Below are positions 1 through 7,841 of a stretch of DNA of 50,764 bases, piece by piece. The stretch's first letter is position 1; every line of letters begins with the position of its first letter. The translations under genes were made by a program, and so were the position numbers. The DNA is from Cytophagales bacterium (lineage in GTDB: Bacteria; Bacteroidota; Bacteroidia; Cytophagales; Cyclobacteriaceae), in NCBI GenBank assembly GCA_013298505.1, contig JAAFHY010000015.1, forward strand, positions 1 through 50,764. The letters run 5' to 3'. The notes under the pieces are model-generated. The model was given only the letters and a program-made list of their open reading frames with translations, searched no databases and was not told where the DNA came from.

Positions 1-752
1 ACCGTGCTTATAAGTTTTGAATTATTGAGATTACCTGAAAACATGTTGTAGCTAAATGGAAGAATTTGGTGTAGCGACATTTTGCGAATGAAACAAACAT
101 CAATGAGTTGATCGCATACCGATGCGCTAGGCGCTATTCTAGCGTTGTTGCCAGGTTGAGATGAATTGGCCAGAGCGATCATAAAGTATTTACTTTCAAC
201 TTTTTTCCCCTCGATATCAATTTCAGCATCAAATTCTTTAAAGTGTGCAAACTCATTCAATGCGATTTTAGAATAGCCCAGCAATCCACGTTTTCCGTCT
301 TTGCCAAACATTCCTGCTATATGGCCATCAAAACCAACACCTGACATATTCACAGATAATTTTCCATTTACCAAAAGGGTATCCATCAAAATGCTGTTGT
401 TAGAATTGATTAGGCTAATTGACTTTTTTAGATCCATTGGGATGCCTAAGTGCCTTGCCAGTCCGTTGCCTGATCCGTTGGGCAATATGCCCATTGCCGT
501 TGATGTGCTTACCAGGCCTTTTGCAACTTCATTTACGGTGCCATCGCCACCCACAGCGAATACGGCTTGATAATGATCGTGAACAGCTTGTTTAGCCAAT
601 TCAGTTGCATGGCCAGGTGCTTGCGTGTATTTTATATCGCACTCTAGTTGAGCTTTTGCGCAGGCATCTATAATGCGGCCTTCGAGCGAAGGTTGAAAAC
701 CAGAACCGGAAAACTTATTGATTATGAATAATACCTTCTTATTTTCGCTCAT
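1..752 (-). CDS. Diacylglycerol/sphingosine-kinase-like lipid kinase, C-terminus cut by window edge
   Basis: The reading frame opens at the ATG at 752 and stays open to the window edge, giving about 250 residues. It carries the hallmarks of the DAGK catalytic (YegS/DgkB) family: the nucleotide loop GGDGTVNE at about residues 68-75 and LPNGSGNGLARHLGIP soon after, then an SGVGFDGHIA segment. Family members transfer phosphate from ATP to a membrane lipid such as diacylglycerol at the inner face of the cytoplasmic membrane. They are usually about 290-310 residues, so some 40-60 residues probably lie outside the window. The true substrate cannot be told from sequence. It is divergent from the next gene. 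Confidence 0.88.
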   Translation of the reverse strand, partial: MSENKKVLFIINKFSGSGFQPSLEGRIIDACAKAQLECDIKYTQAPGHATELAKQAVHDHYQAVFAVGGDGTVNEVAKGLVSTSTAMGILPNGSGNGLARHLGIPMDLKKSISLINSNNSILMDTLLVNGKLSVNMSGVGFDGHIAGMFGKDGKRGLLGYSKIALNEFAHFKEFDAEIDIEGKKVESKYFMIALANSSQPGNNARIAPSASVCDQLIDVCFIRKMSLHQILPFSYNMFSGNLNNSKLIST

Positions 753-814
753 GCAATAGCCAAAATAAGCATTGAGATAAGATGCTATTGCTAGCTAATT
801 GTTATCAAATAGTT

Positions 815-1156
815 ATGACCGAATTCAAATCAAGGAAGATTAAGTTCAAAGCTTGGGACACCGAGCATCGGTTATTAATGCGTTTGAATAGTATTGATTG
901 CAATAAAGGAGAACTCGTTAAAAAGAATCACATACTACTTCAGTTTACCGGCTTGCTCGATAAAGAAGGAGAAGAAATTTATGATCAAGATGTGTTGATG
1001 ATCTCGCTCGAAAAATACATTGTTTTTTGGAGCGAGAGTCGAAACAGTTGGTGCTACTCTCCATTAAAAGATAGAAATACACTAGCCCCCTTTCTTGCCA
1101 AAGAGGCAGCAACCATGAAACGGTTTAGTAATTATTTTGAGTTAACCCAGACTTAG
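815..1156 (+). CDS. YopX-like protein
   Basis: This 113-residue protein resembles the YopX domain: an N-terminal KIKFKAWDTEH segment, then LLQFTGLLDKEGEEIYDQD, which matches the family signature (QYTGLKDKNGKEIYEGD in typical members), then a short beta-rich stretch. YopX proteins are mostly found in phages and their function is not established. I chose the ATG at 815 because the domain begins right after it; an upstream ATG at 782 would add 11 residues with no family resemblance. It stands alone between a lipid kinase and acpP with no phage genes nearby, so it is either a domesticated copy or a chromosomal relative. No function can be given. Confidence 0.7.
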   Translation: MTEFKSRKIKFKAWDTEHRLLMRLNSIDCNKGELVKKNHILLQFTGLLDKEGEEIYDQDVLMISLEKYIVFWSESRNSWCYSPLKDRNTLAPFLAKEAATMKRFSNYFELTQT

Positions 1157-1224
1157 AAGAATAGAGAAGTCGGAATTTAGAATATAGAATTGGCTTAAAC
1201 TCGCCTATTGTCAACTTCCTACTT
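1155..1224. repeat. Heptad-phased inverted repeat between convergent genes
   Basis: Ten consecutive 7-bp units fit this stretch. The five left units end in GAA (for example TTTAGAA, TATAGAA at 76-89 of the 1100s) and two right units end in CTT (TCAACTT, CCTACTT), so the halves are inverted. It fills the gap between the YopX-like gene and acpP and overlaps the end of acpP. See also 7418, 26636, 32765, 33562 and 49971. Confidence 0.55.
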
Positions 1225-1458
1225 CTTAAGCTTTCCTTCAATATAACTAACAGCCTGCCCAATGGTTTGCATTTTCTCGGCATCGTCATCGGGTATTTTT
1301 ATATCGAAGGTTTGCTCAAACTCCATCACTAGCTCGGCATAATCGAGCGAGTCGATCCCTAAGTCTTTTACAAAACTGGCGTCTGCAGTGATTTGTGAAT
1401 CGGGCACACCCAGTTTTTCGGTAAGGATCGAGTTTACTTTCTTTTCAACGTCTTGCAT
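1219..1458 (-). CDS. acpP: Acyl carrier protein
   Basis: A 79-residue acidic protein with the phosphopantetheine attachment motif GIDSLDYAELVMEFE; the serine of DSL (about residue 37) would carry the 4'-phosphopantetheine arm. Length and the helix-forming IPDDDAEKMQTIGQAVSYIE segment fit an acyl carrier protein that shuttles acyl chains in fatty acid or related synthesis in the cytoplasm. The family usually reads GADSLD, and in many bacteria acpP sits beside fabF; here there is no fab gene nearby, so this could be a second, specialised carrier. A TAGCTTTG -7-like box lies just upstream on the same strand. Confidence 0.88.
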   Translation of the reverse strand: MQDVEKKVNSILTEKLGVPDSQITADASFVKDLGIDSLDYAELVMEFEQTFDIKIPDDDAEKMQTIGQAVSYIEGKLKK

Positions 1459-1477
1459 AGAGCGATATTAGAATGTT

Positions 1478-1485
1478 CAAAGCTA
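1478..1485 (-). promoter_or_regulatory. Putative -7 box (TAGCTTTG) for acpP
   Basis: On the minus strand TAGCTTTG matches the Bacteroidota -7 consensus TAnnTTTG and lies 20 bp before the acpP start codon. No convincing TTTG -33 element is present at 19-21 bp spacing, so this is a partial match only. Confidence 0.4.
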
Positions 1486-1538
1486 AAAAATCTTTTTGAT
1501 TGCGAGCCTTGTCTCAGTCAAAGTTAGCCTAAATGAAC

Positions 1539-2888
1539 CTAAAAGCGAAGTAAAAACTCGGTGCCCTCGCCCAGTATAGACTTAACTGTGATATTACCCT
1601 CGTGCTGTCGCATAATCTGCTTCGACAAACTAAGGCCAATGCCCGAGCCTGTTTTTTTGGTAGAGAAGAAGGGAATAAATATTTTTTCTAACGCCTCGGG
1701 CTCAATGCCGGTGCCATTATCTTTTACAGAAATGATAACGCTGCCCTTTTCGTTGACATAACTCGTTAAAGAAATAAGTTGCTCGGGCTTATCTTCAAAT
1801 GCTTGTATCGCATTTTTGATGAGATTGATAAGCACCTGTTCGATCAAGGTCTTGTCTGCTTTTACCTCAATGTCTGTAGGGGTTACTACAATGGAAATAC
1901 TAATATTTTTGTCGGCTAATTCTTTTTTGTGAAGCATCGCCAATTCTTCGAGCAAAGGCTTTACTGCAAAATTCGTGAGCTTTGGTTTGGGGATATGTGT
2001 TAGGTTTCTGAACTCTTTCACAAATTTGATGAGCCCCTCGCTTCTTCTGCTAATGGTTTGCACAGATAAGTGCATGTCTTCGGCCTCATCTTTTTTCATG
2101 GCCAATTCACCTGCTACCAGTTTTCGGTTTAGCTCTTCTTCAACAACACCTGCCAGAGACGAAATGGGCGTAACTGAGTTCATGATTTCGTGCGTTAGCA
2201 CACGCACCAAATTTTGCCATGCTTCCATTTCTTTTTCTTCCAATTCGCTTTGGATGTTGCTCATCGAAATGAGTTTTACTTCTTCGCCTCGTAGCGTTAG
2301 CTCTATAGCATAGATGGAAAGTTGAACAGTTTCGTCTCCATTTTTAACACGAATCAATTCGCGTCCACCCGTTTTTAGTTTAATAAAGGCTTCTACCAAT
2401 GCTTCGCTTACTTCGCGCAAATCACCTAGCCTTTCGGCTCTTTCTACACGAAGTAGTTTTTTGGCAGCGTTGTTTATGATTTGAATGTTCTCGTCTTTTT
2501 TAAAAGTTAAGATTCCGATTCCTACGTGCTGCACGATGTTTTTGAAGAACTGATATTCTGAATCTTTTTCTTTTTTCGTTTGGCGTTGTTTATTCAGCGC
2601 TTCGTTCATTTCGCGTTGAAGCTGCAGCGAAGCAGGGTCTGTACGATCTGTTTTAAAAGACGATGACAGGTCGTCAAATCGGATGGAGTGAATGGGCGAC
2701 TCTGTAGGGGTAGTAGGGTGCTCAGCAATTTTGATTAGCTGTAACACTTGAAAGCCAATGGCTACGAGTAAACCAATGGCTAATAGAATGCTGGTGTCTT
2801 TCCCGTCAAGTACAAAGGCAAGAGCGATGCTGGTAAAAACCAAAATCGCTATTCGTGTAACGAGTGGCGAACGCCAATTAAATTCCAT
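1539..2888 (-). CDS. Sensor histidine kinase, NtrB/NtrY-like
   Basis: A 449-residue kinase. Residues about 8-55 form two hydrophobic membrane segments with almost no periplasmic loop. A PAS-like region follows (about 110-200). The dimerisation helix holds the phospho-acceptor histidine H233 in VLTHEIMNSVTP, and the ATPase domain shows the N box (LIKNAIQAFED), the G1 box (DNGTGIE) and the G2 box (TGSGIGLSLSK). The VRVLTHEIMNS pattern is typical of NtrY/NtrB-type partners of sigma-54 activators. It overlaps the upstream regulator gene by 11 bp, so the two are co-transcribed and very probably form one two-component system. With so little periplasmic sequence, the signal is likely membrane-borne or cytoplasmic; it is unknown. 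Confidence 0.9.
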   Translation of the reverse strand: MEFNWRSPLVTRIAILVFTSIALAFVLDGKDTSILLAIGLLVAIGFQVLQLIKIAEHPTTPTESPIHSIRFDDLSSSFKTDRTDPASLQLQREMNEALNKQRQTKKEKDSEYQFFKNIVQHVGIGILTFKKDENIQIINNAAKKLLRVERAERLGDLREVSEALVEAFIKLKTGGRELIRVKNGDETVQLSIYAIELTLRGEEVKLISMSNIQSELEEKEMEAWQNLVRVLTHEIMNSVTPISSLAGVVEEELNRKLVAGELAMKKDEAEDMHLSVQTISRRSEGLIKFVKEFRNLTHIPKPKLTNFAVKPLLEELAMLHKKELADKNISISIVVTPTDIEVKADKTLIEQVLINLIKNAIQAFEDKPEQLISLTSYVNEKGSVIISVKDNGTGIEPEALEKIFIPFFSTKKTGSGIGLSLSKQIMRQHEGNITVKSILGEGTEFLLRF

Positions 2889-4245
2889 ATTTCTCCATTC
2901 TTCGGTAGAGCGAAGCGCGTGTAAGGCCTAGTTCTTCAGCAGCTTTAGAAATGTTTCCATTGTGAAGTTGAATAGCTTTGGCTACAGCCGATTTTTCAAC
3001 TTCATCTAAGTTTAGAGTATCGTTGGCAATACTTTCGCCACCTTTTCGGCTAAACAAGAAATCACTTTCTTGAAGTGTTTGTGAATCGGCCATAATCAAT
3101 GCGCGCTCAATAGAATGTTGCAACTCACGCACGTTTCCTGGCCACGGATATTTTTTTAATTTATTCATGGCTTCTGGTGATATGGTAAGCACATCTTTTC
3201 TATACTTTTTTGAGTAATAGTTTAAAAAATGATTGGCCAACATCGGTATGTCATCAATGCGTTCGCAAAGCGGAGGAATATTGATTTCGACCGTATTGAT
3301 TCGGTACAACAAATCTTGACGGAACTTTCCTTCTTGCACCATTTGGTGCAGCGGCATATTGGTGGCGCATACCAAGCGAATGTCTACTTCGATGGGTTGG
3401 TTGGCACCCACACGTGTTACCTGCCGCGATTGTAAGGCACTTAGCAATTTGCTTTGCAAACTCATGCTCAGGTTTCCAATCTCGTCCAGAAACAACGTTC
3501 CGCCATTGGCGAGTTCAAACCTTCCAGGCCGATCTTCTCGGGCATCGGTAAACGCTCCCTTCTTATGGCCAAAAAGTTCGCTTTCAAAAAGCGTTTCTGT
3601 AACCGCACCCATATCTACTGCTACAAAGGAGTTGTCTTTTCGCAATGATTTTTGATGAATCGCTCTGGCTACTAATTCTTTTCCCGTTCCGTTTTCTCCA
3701 AGAATCAAAATATTGGCATCGGTCTTTGCTACTTTGTCTATCAGCGAAAATACTTCGTTAATAGGGCCGCTGTTGCCAATGATATCGCGGAAGGGTTGGC
3801 TGATTTGCTCTTCCAACATTTCTTTGGCCTTGCGCAATTTATCTACTTCGTTGTACGATTTCTTTAGTTTGATTGCCGTAGAAATAGTTGCTATCAATTT
3901 TTCATTTTGCCATGGTTTAAGCACAAAATCGGTAGCGCCTTCTTTAAGTGCGCGCACGGCCATTTCCACATCGCCAAAGGCAGTAATCATAATCACCACA
4001 GCATCGGGCTCTCTTTCTTTAATTACTTTCAGCCACTCAAAACCTTCTTTGCCGCTGGTGGTATCTTTGCTAAAATTCATGTCGAGCAAGATGACATCGT
4101 AGGTATCGTTATTAAGTAAAAACGGAATCTTGTTAGGATTTTTTTCGATGATTACCTGATGGCTGTTCTTTTTGAGAAGCATTTTGGCTGCCAAGAGCAC
4201 GTCCTCGTCATCATCAATCATTAATATTTTGCCGCCTTCGTTCAC
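2878..4245 (-). CDS. Sigma-54 dependent response regulator, NtrC family
   Basis: A 455-residue activator with three domains. The receiver (1-125) has the acidic pair DDD near residue 11, the phospho-acceptor D55 in VILLDMN and a conserved K at about 110. The AAA+ domain has Walker A GENGTGKE (about 183-190) and the sigma-54 contact loop GAFTDA (about 230-235). A Fis-type HTH ends the protein (ISKAAEELGLTRASLYRRM). It would bind enhancers and drive sigma-54 RNA polymerase when phosphorylated by the kinase that overlaps its 3' end. The start is a GTG at 4245; the next ATG would cut into the first receiver strand. The target genes are not evident in the window. Confidence 0.93.
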   Translation of the reverse strand: MNEGGKILMIDDDEDVLLAAKMLLKKNSHQVIIEKNPNKIPFLLNNDTYDVILLDMNFSKDTTSGKEGFEWLKVIKEREPDAVVIMITAFGDVEMAVRALKEGATDFVLKPWQNEKLIATISTAIKLKKSYNEVDKLRKAKEMLEEQISQPFRDIIGNSGPINEVFSLIDKVAKTDANILILGENGTGKELVARAIHQKSLRKDNSFVAVDMGAVTETLFESELFGHKKGAFTDAREDRPGRFELANGGTLFLDEIGNLSMSLQSKLLSALQSRQVTRVGANQPIEVDIRLVCATNMPLHQMVQEGKFRQDLLYRINTVEINIPPLCERIDDIPMLANHFLNYYSKKYRKDVLTISPEAMNKLKKYPWPGNVRELQHSIERALIMADSQTLQESDFLFSRKGGESIANDTLNLDEVEKSAVAKAIQLHNGNISKAAEELGLTRASLYRRMEKYGI

Positions 4246-4382
4246 AATAGGTTTGGGTTAAGGGTATGGACTAGGAAAAAATTGTGCCAACGCAAGAACC
4301 GTCCGAAAATGCAGGTTTAGCATTTGGTTTCGTCCTTGATCGTACAAAGATGTTCAAAAATGAACAGAAATCTATGGAGAGA

Positions 4383-6266
4383 TTAGTAAGCCCTCACCAA
4401 CTTCCCATCCATATAGTTGAGATACGATTTGTTGGCCACCTTCATGCCGCCTGGCGTGGGGAAGTTTCCTGTAAAGTACCAATCGCCTGAGTGATGAGGA
4501 ATTGCCTTGTGTAGATTTTCGATTGTCTGATAGACCACTTCCAATTCTGCTTTCATGCCTTCTGGCCGAACGATGTCTGCAATTTTTGCTGAAATTTCTT
4601 CAGGCGTAAATTCTTTGTAAAGACGCTTTACGTAATTGCTCGGGTTGTCTTCTAATTTGGCTTGCTGGCATTGCTCGTATACCTCGCCCAACAAGTAATC
4701 TTTGCCTTGATCTTTTAGTAGTTTAATCACTGCGCGGAAGGCTACGAAATCGCCCATCTTACTCATATCAATTCCGTAGCAATCGGGGAAACGGATTTGG
4801 GGTGCAGAAGAAACCACTACAATTTTTTTGGGGCCTAAGCGATCGAGCATTTTTAAAATGCTTTTTTCTAGCGTGGTGCCTCGCACGATAGAATCATCAA
4901 TAACTACCAGTGTGTCTTTGCCTTTGTTCACTACTTCGTAGGTAGTGTCGTACACGTGTGCCACCATTTCATCGCGATGATCGTCATCGGTAATGAATGT
5001 GCGAAGCTTTACATCTTTGATCACTATTTTTTCGATGCGTGGGCGGAACGAGAGTATGTCTTCCAGCGAATCGATGGTTGGCTTACCATCAACAATAAAA
5101 TCTTTTTGCTTGCTGATCAGGTAATCTTCAATGCCCGCCATCATTCCCAAAAATGCCGTTTCTGCTGTATTGGGTATGTACGAGAAGATGGTATTTTTTA
5201 AATCAAAATTGATTGACTTCAAAATCTGAGGCACCAGCAAACGCCCTAGCTGCTTGCGCTCTTGATAAATTTCGGGATCGGTGCCTCGCGAAAAATAAAT
5301 CCGCTCGAAGCTGCAAGAAGTTTTTTCTAAAGGTGCAATGACCTGATGTTGGGCGAACGAACCATCTTTATTAATGACCAAAGCGTGGCCCGGTTTTACC
5401 TCTTGTATTTGATTATAGTCGATATTGAAGGCTGTTTTAATAGCTGGCTTTTCAGAAGCAACCACTACAATTTCATCATCGGCATAAAAGTAGGCAGGCC
5501 GGATACCCGATGGATCGCGAACGACAAAGGCAGAGCCGGAGCCAGTCATGCCGGCCATGGTGTAGCCACCATCAAAATCTTTACATGCGCGCCTTAGTAT
5601 ATTTTGTAAGTTTAACTCGCTCTCGATGATATCGGATACTTCTTTATTGGTAAACTGATCTTTGTATTTCTGAAACAGAGTTTGCACTTCTTCATCTAAG
5701 AAGTGACCAATCTTTTCCATTACCGTTACCGTATCAACCTTATCTTTTGGATGCTGGCCAAGGTCAACCAGTACATCGAATAGCTCTTCAACATTCGTCA
5801 TGTTAAAATTGCCCGCCATTACCAAGTTGCGGCTGCGCCAGTTGTTTTGGCGTAAGAATGGGTGCACGTTTTCAATGCTGTTTAGGCCGTGAGTTCCGTA
5901 GCGCAAATGACCTAGCCAAAGCTCGCCCGAGAAGGCAAGGTTTTCTTTTAGCCAACCTTCGTTCTTAAACTTTTCCTTTCCTTCTTTTTGAGCTTTCTTA
6001 TATTTCTTACCTATTTTTTTAAACAAATGAGCCACCGGCTGCGGCTTGATAGAGCGATAGCGACTGAAGAAACGGAAGCCCGGTTTTTGATCTATTTTAA
6101 TGTTTGCTATCCCCGCACCGTCTTGCCCGCGGTTGTGCTGCTTTTCCATTAAAATGTACATTTTATTCATGGCATAAGTAGAGCCATATTTTTCGATGTA
6201 GTAGGATAAGGGCTTTCGCAATCGGATGAGGGCAATGCCGCATTCGTGAAGGATGTTGTCGCTCAT
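4383..6266 (-). CDS. purF: Amidophosphoribosyltransferase (Bacteroidota long form)
   Basis: A 627-residue class II glutamine amidotransferase. The catalytic cysteine is C9, directly after an eight-residue leader (MSDNILHE) that is normally removed. QHNRGQDGAG and HLRYGTHG mark the glutaminase domain, and VVIDDSIVRGTT (454-465) is the PRPP-binding loop of the phosphoribosyltransferase domain. The enzyme makes phosphoribosylamine from PRPP and glutamine, the first committed step of purine synthesis. It is over 100 residues longer than the Escherichia coli and Bacillus enzymes (about 470-510), a length I associate with Bacteroidota forms. It could be a paralogue beside a shorter PurF elsewhere. 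It is divergent from the ferredoxin reductase gene. Confidence 0.85.
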   Translation of the reverse strand: MSDNILHECGIALIRLRKPLSYYIEKYGSTYAMNKMYILMEKQHNRGQDGAGIANIKIDQKPGFRFFSRYRSIKPQPVAHLFKKIGKKYKKAQKEGKEKFKNEGWLKENLAFSGELWLGHLRYGTHGLNSIENVHPFLRQNNWRSRNLVMAGNFNMTNVEELFDVLVDLGQHPKDKVDTVTVMEKIGHFLDEEVQTLFQKYKDQFTNKEVSDIIESELNLQNILRRACKDFDGGYTMAGMTGSGSAFVVRDPSGIRPAYFYADDEIVVVASEKPAIKTAFNIDYNQIQEVKPGHALVINKDGSFAQHQVIAPLEKTSCSFERIYFSRGTDPEIYQERKQLGRLLVPQILKSINFDLKNTIFSYIPNTAETAFLGMMAGIEDYLISKQKDFIVDGKPTIDSLEDILSFRPRIEKIVIKDVKLRTFITDDDHRDEMVAHVYDTTYEVVNKGKDTLVVIDDSIVRGTTLEKSILKMLDRLGPKKIVVVSSAPQIRFPDCYGIDMSKMGDFVAFRAVIKLLKDQGKDYLLGEVYEQCQQAKLEDNPSNYVKRLYKEFTPEEISAKIADIVRPEGMKAELEVVYQTIENLHKAIPHHSGDWYFTGNFPTPGGMKVANKSYLNYMDGKLVRAY

Positions 6267-6378
6267 AAGTTTGAAAACACAAAGTTAGGTTTTATAGTTT
6301 AATACTACACAAAAAGTCTTGTCTTCAACTTGGGTGGGTACACCTTAATTTCAGCAGGCTATCGACAATTATTTTATC

Positions 6379-6386
6379 TATTTTTG
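6379..6386 (+). promoter_or_regulatory. Putative -7 box (TATTTTTG) for the ferredoxin reductase gene
   Basis: TATTTTTG matches TAnnTTTG and lies 17 bp before the ATG at 6404. A clear TTTG -33 element is missing at the usual spacing, so support is partial. Confidence 0.35.
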
Positions 6387-6403
6387 CGCACTATTTTTTA
6401 GTT

Positions 6404-7414
6404 ATGATTGAAACCGACATTATTATTATTGGAGCTGGCCCAGTAGGGTTGTTTACTGTGTTTGAGGCAGGCCTTTTGAAGTTGCGTTGTCATTTAATTG
6501 ATTCGTTGCCTGCTGCTGGTGGTCAGTTAATTGAAATCTATCCTAAAAAGCCGATTTACGATATACCCGGATACCCTACTGTAAATGCGGGTGAGCTAGT
6601 AGAGAAACTAATGGAGCAATGCAGTGTTTTTAAACCCGGATTTACATTGGGCGAGTCGGCCACCGAATTGACCGAAACGGAGGATCAGAAATTTATAGTT
6701 ACCACAAACAAAGGCACGCAACATAAAGCACCCATTGTAATGATTGCTGGGGGGCTGGGTGTATTTGAGCCACGAAAACCACCTATTGCAGAACTTGCCA
6801 ACTACGAAGAAAAGGGGGTTGAATACATTATCCGCGACCCCGAATTTTACAAAGGCAAAAGAGTGATAGTATCAGGCGGAGGCGACTCCGCTTTAGATTG
6901 GTCGATCTATTTGGTCGAGAAAAATATTGTTAGCGAGCTTTCGCTGGTGCATCGAAGAACTTCTTTCCGCGGCCATTTAGATTCTGTGCAAAAGGTGATG
7001 GACATGGCGGCAGCCGGAAAAATCAATTTGATTACCGATGCAGAGGTAACGGGCATCTCGGGCAACGGAAAGGTGGAGGCAGTTACGATCAATCATGCAA
7101 CCATGGGCAACATCGAAAAGCCAACCGATCATTTTATTCCGTTATTTGGGCTAACGCCAAGCCTTGGCCCCATCGCAAACTGGGGGCTTGAGATAGAGAA
7201 GAATGCCGTTAAGGTTGATACGTTTGATTATTCTACTAATCGCAAAGGTGTATATGCCATTGGCGATATCAACACCTATGCAGGCAAGTTGAAATTGATT
7301 TTGTGCGGATTTCACGAAGGTACGCTGGCCGTGCAAAGTGCTTTCGCCAGAATTTATCCCAACAAAAAAAATGTGTTGAAGTATACAACGGTTAACGGAG
7401 TAAGTGGATTTTAG
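6404..7414 (+). CDS. Ferredoxin--NADP+ reductase, thioredoxin-reductase-like type
   Basis: A 336-residue flavoprotein with an N-terminal FAD-binding GAGPVGL at about residues 9-15, the GGQL stretch, an internal NADPH-binding GGGDSALDW, and a C-terminal AIGDIN motif that binds FAD. It lacks the CxxC redox pair of true thioredoxin reductases, which places it in the YumC-type ferredoxin--NADP+ reductase group. It would pass electrons between NADPH and ferredoxin in the cytoplasm. A 2Fe-2S ferredoxin gene follows on the same strand, separated by about 77 bp that contain a heptad-phased palindrome; the two are probably redox partners. Confidence 0.88.
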   Translation: MIETDIIIIGAGPVGLFTVFEAGLLKLRCHLIDSLPAAGGQLIEIYPKKPIYDIPGYPTVNAGELVEKLMEQCSVFKPGFTLGESATELTETEDQKFIVTTNKGTQHKAPIVMIAGGLGVFEPRKPPIAELANYEEKGVEYIIRDPEFYKGKRVIVSGGGDSALDWSIYLVEKNIVSELSLVHRRTSFRGHLDSVQKVMDMAAAGKINLITDAEVTGISGNGKVEAVTINHATMGNIEKPTDHFIPLFGLTPSLGPIANWGLEIEKNAVKVDTFDYSTNRKGVYAIGDINTYAGKLKLILCGFHEGTLAVQSAFARIYPNKKNVLKYTTVNGVSGF

Positions 7415-7417
7415 TTT

Positions 7418-7480
7418 GCTACAAGCCACAAGCTTCACACCGCACGCTTGTGGCTTGTAGCATGAAGCTTGCAGCCTTAA
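7418..7480. repeat. Heptad-phased palindrome between reductase and ferredoxin genes
   Basis: Nine 7-bp units run without a phase break, e.g. GCTACAA, GCCACAA at the left and GCTTGTG, GCTTGTA to the right of the centre. Positions 7418-7433 and 7446-7461 form a perfect 16-bp inverted repeat around a 12-base loop. By hand, 35 of 56 bases match the base 7 positions earlier. No T-run follows, so it is not a standard terminator. Confidence 0.7.
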
Positions 7481-7491
7481 CGAAAGAGAAT

Positions 7492-7809
7492 ATGGAAAAC
7501 ATGATAAAAGTGAATATCATCGACCGCGAAGGGAAAACGCATGTGCTGGATGCGCCTACGGATATGAACATGAATATCATGGAAATCTGTAAATCGTACG
7601 AGTTGCCAGTAGAAGGCACCTGTGGTGGTATGGCACTGTGCGCATCGTGCCAAGTTTATTTAGAATCAGATACAACTTTGCACGAACAAAGCGATGCTGA
7701 ATTGGCCATGCTCGACCAAGCCTTCCATGTAAAAGATAATAGCCGCTTGGGCTGCCAAATAAGAATCACAGAAGAAATTGATGGGATTGTGCTGCGACTG
7801 GCACCGTAA
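7492..7809 (+). CDS. 2Fe-2S ferredoxin, adrenodoxin type
   Basis: A protein of about 105 residues with cluster cysteines in the order CGGMALCASC (C-x5-C-x2-C) and a fourth cysteine in LGCQIRI, the adrenodoxin-like [2Fe-2S] pattern. It carries single electrons and is the likely partner of the ferredoxin reductase encoded just upstream on the same strand. I chose the ATG at 7492 (MENMIKVNIIDREGK); an upstream ATG at 7450 is in frame, but its extra residues are read from the heptad palindrome at 7418-7480 and match nothing in the family. The ATG at 7501 (MIKVN) is an equally possible start. Confidence 0.88.
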   Translation: MENMIKVNIIDREGKTHVLDAPTDMNMNIMEICKSYELPVEGTCGGMALCASCQVYLESDTTLHEQSDAELAMLDQAFHVKDNSRLGCQIRITEEIDGIVLRLAP

Positions 7810-7841
7810 GTTGCGATAGCGAAATCATCTCTCTATAAATT

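Noticed and set aside
301-570. Open frame on the plus strand inside the lipid kinase gene
   Set aside because: It is antisense to a clear DAGK frame and has no recognisable domain.
4249-4276. Possible further heptad tract upstream of the NtrC-type gene
   Set aside because: Units such as AGGTTTG and GGTTAAG align only loosely; it is within what chance would give.
4274-4289. TGGCAC on the minus strand just before the NtrC-type gene, a possible sigma-54 -24 element for self-control
   Set aside because: At the -12 position there is TTCC where GC is required, so the GG-N10-GC pattern fails.
7450-7491. Longer N-terminus for the ferredoxin
   Set aside because: The added residues are read from the heptad palindrome and do not match the ferredoxin family.
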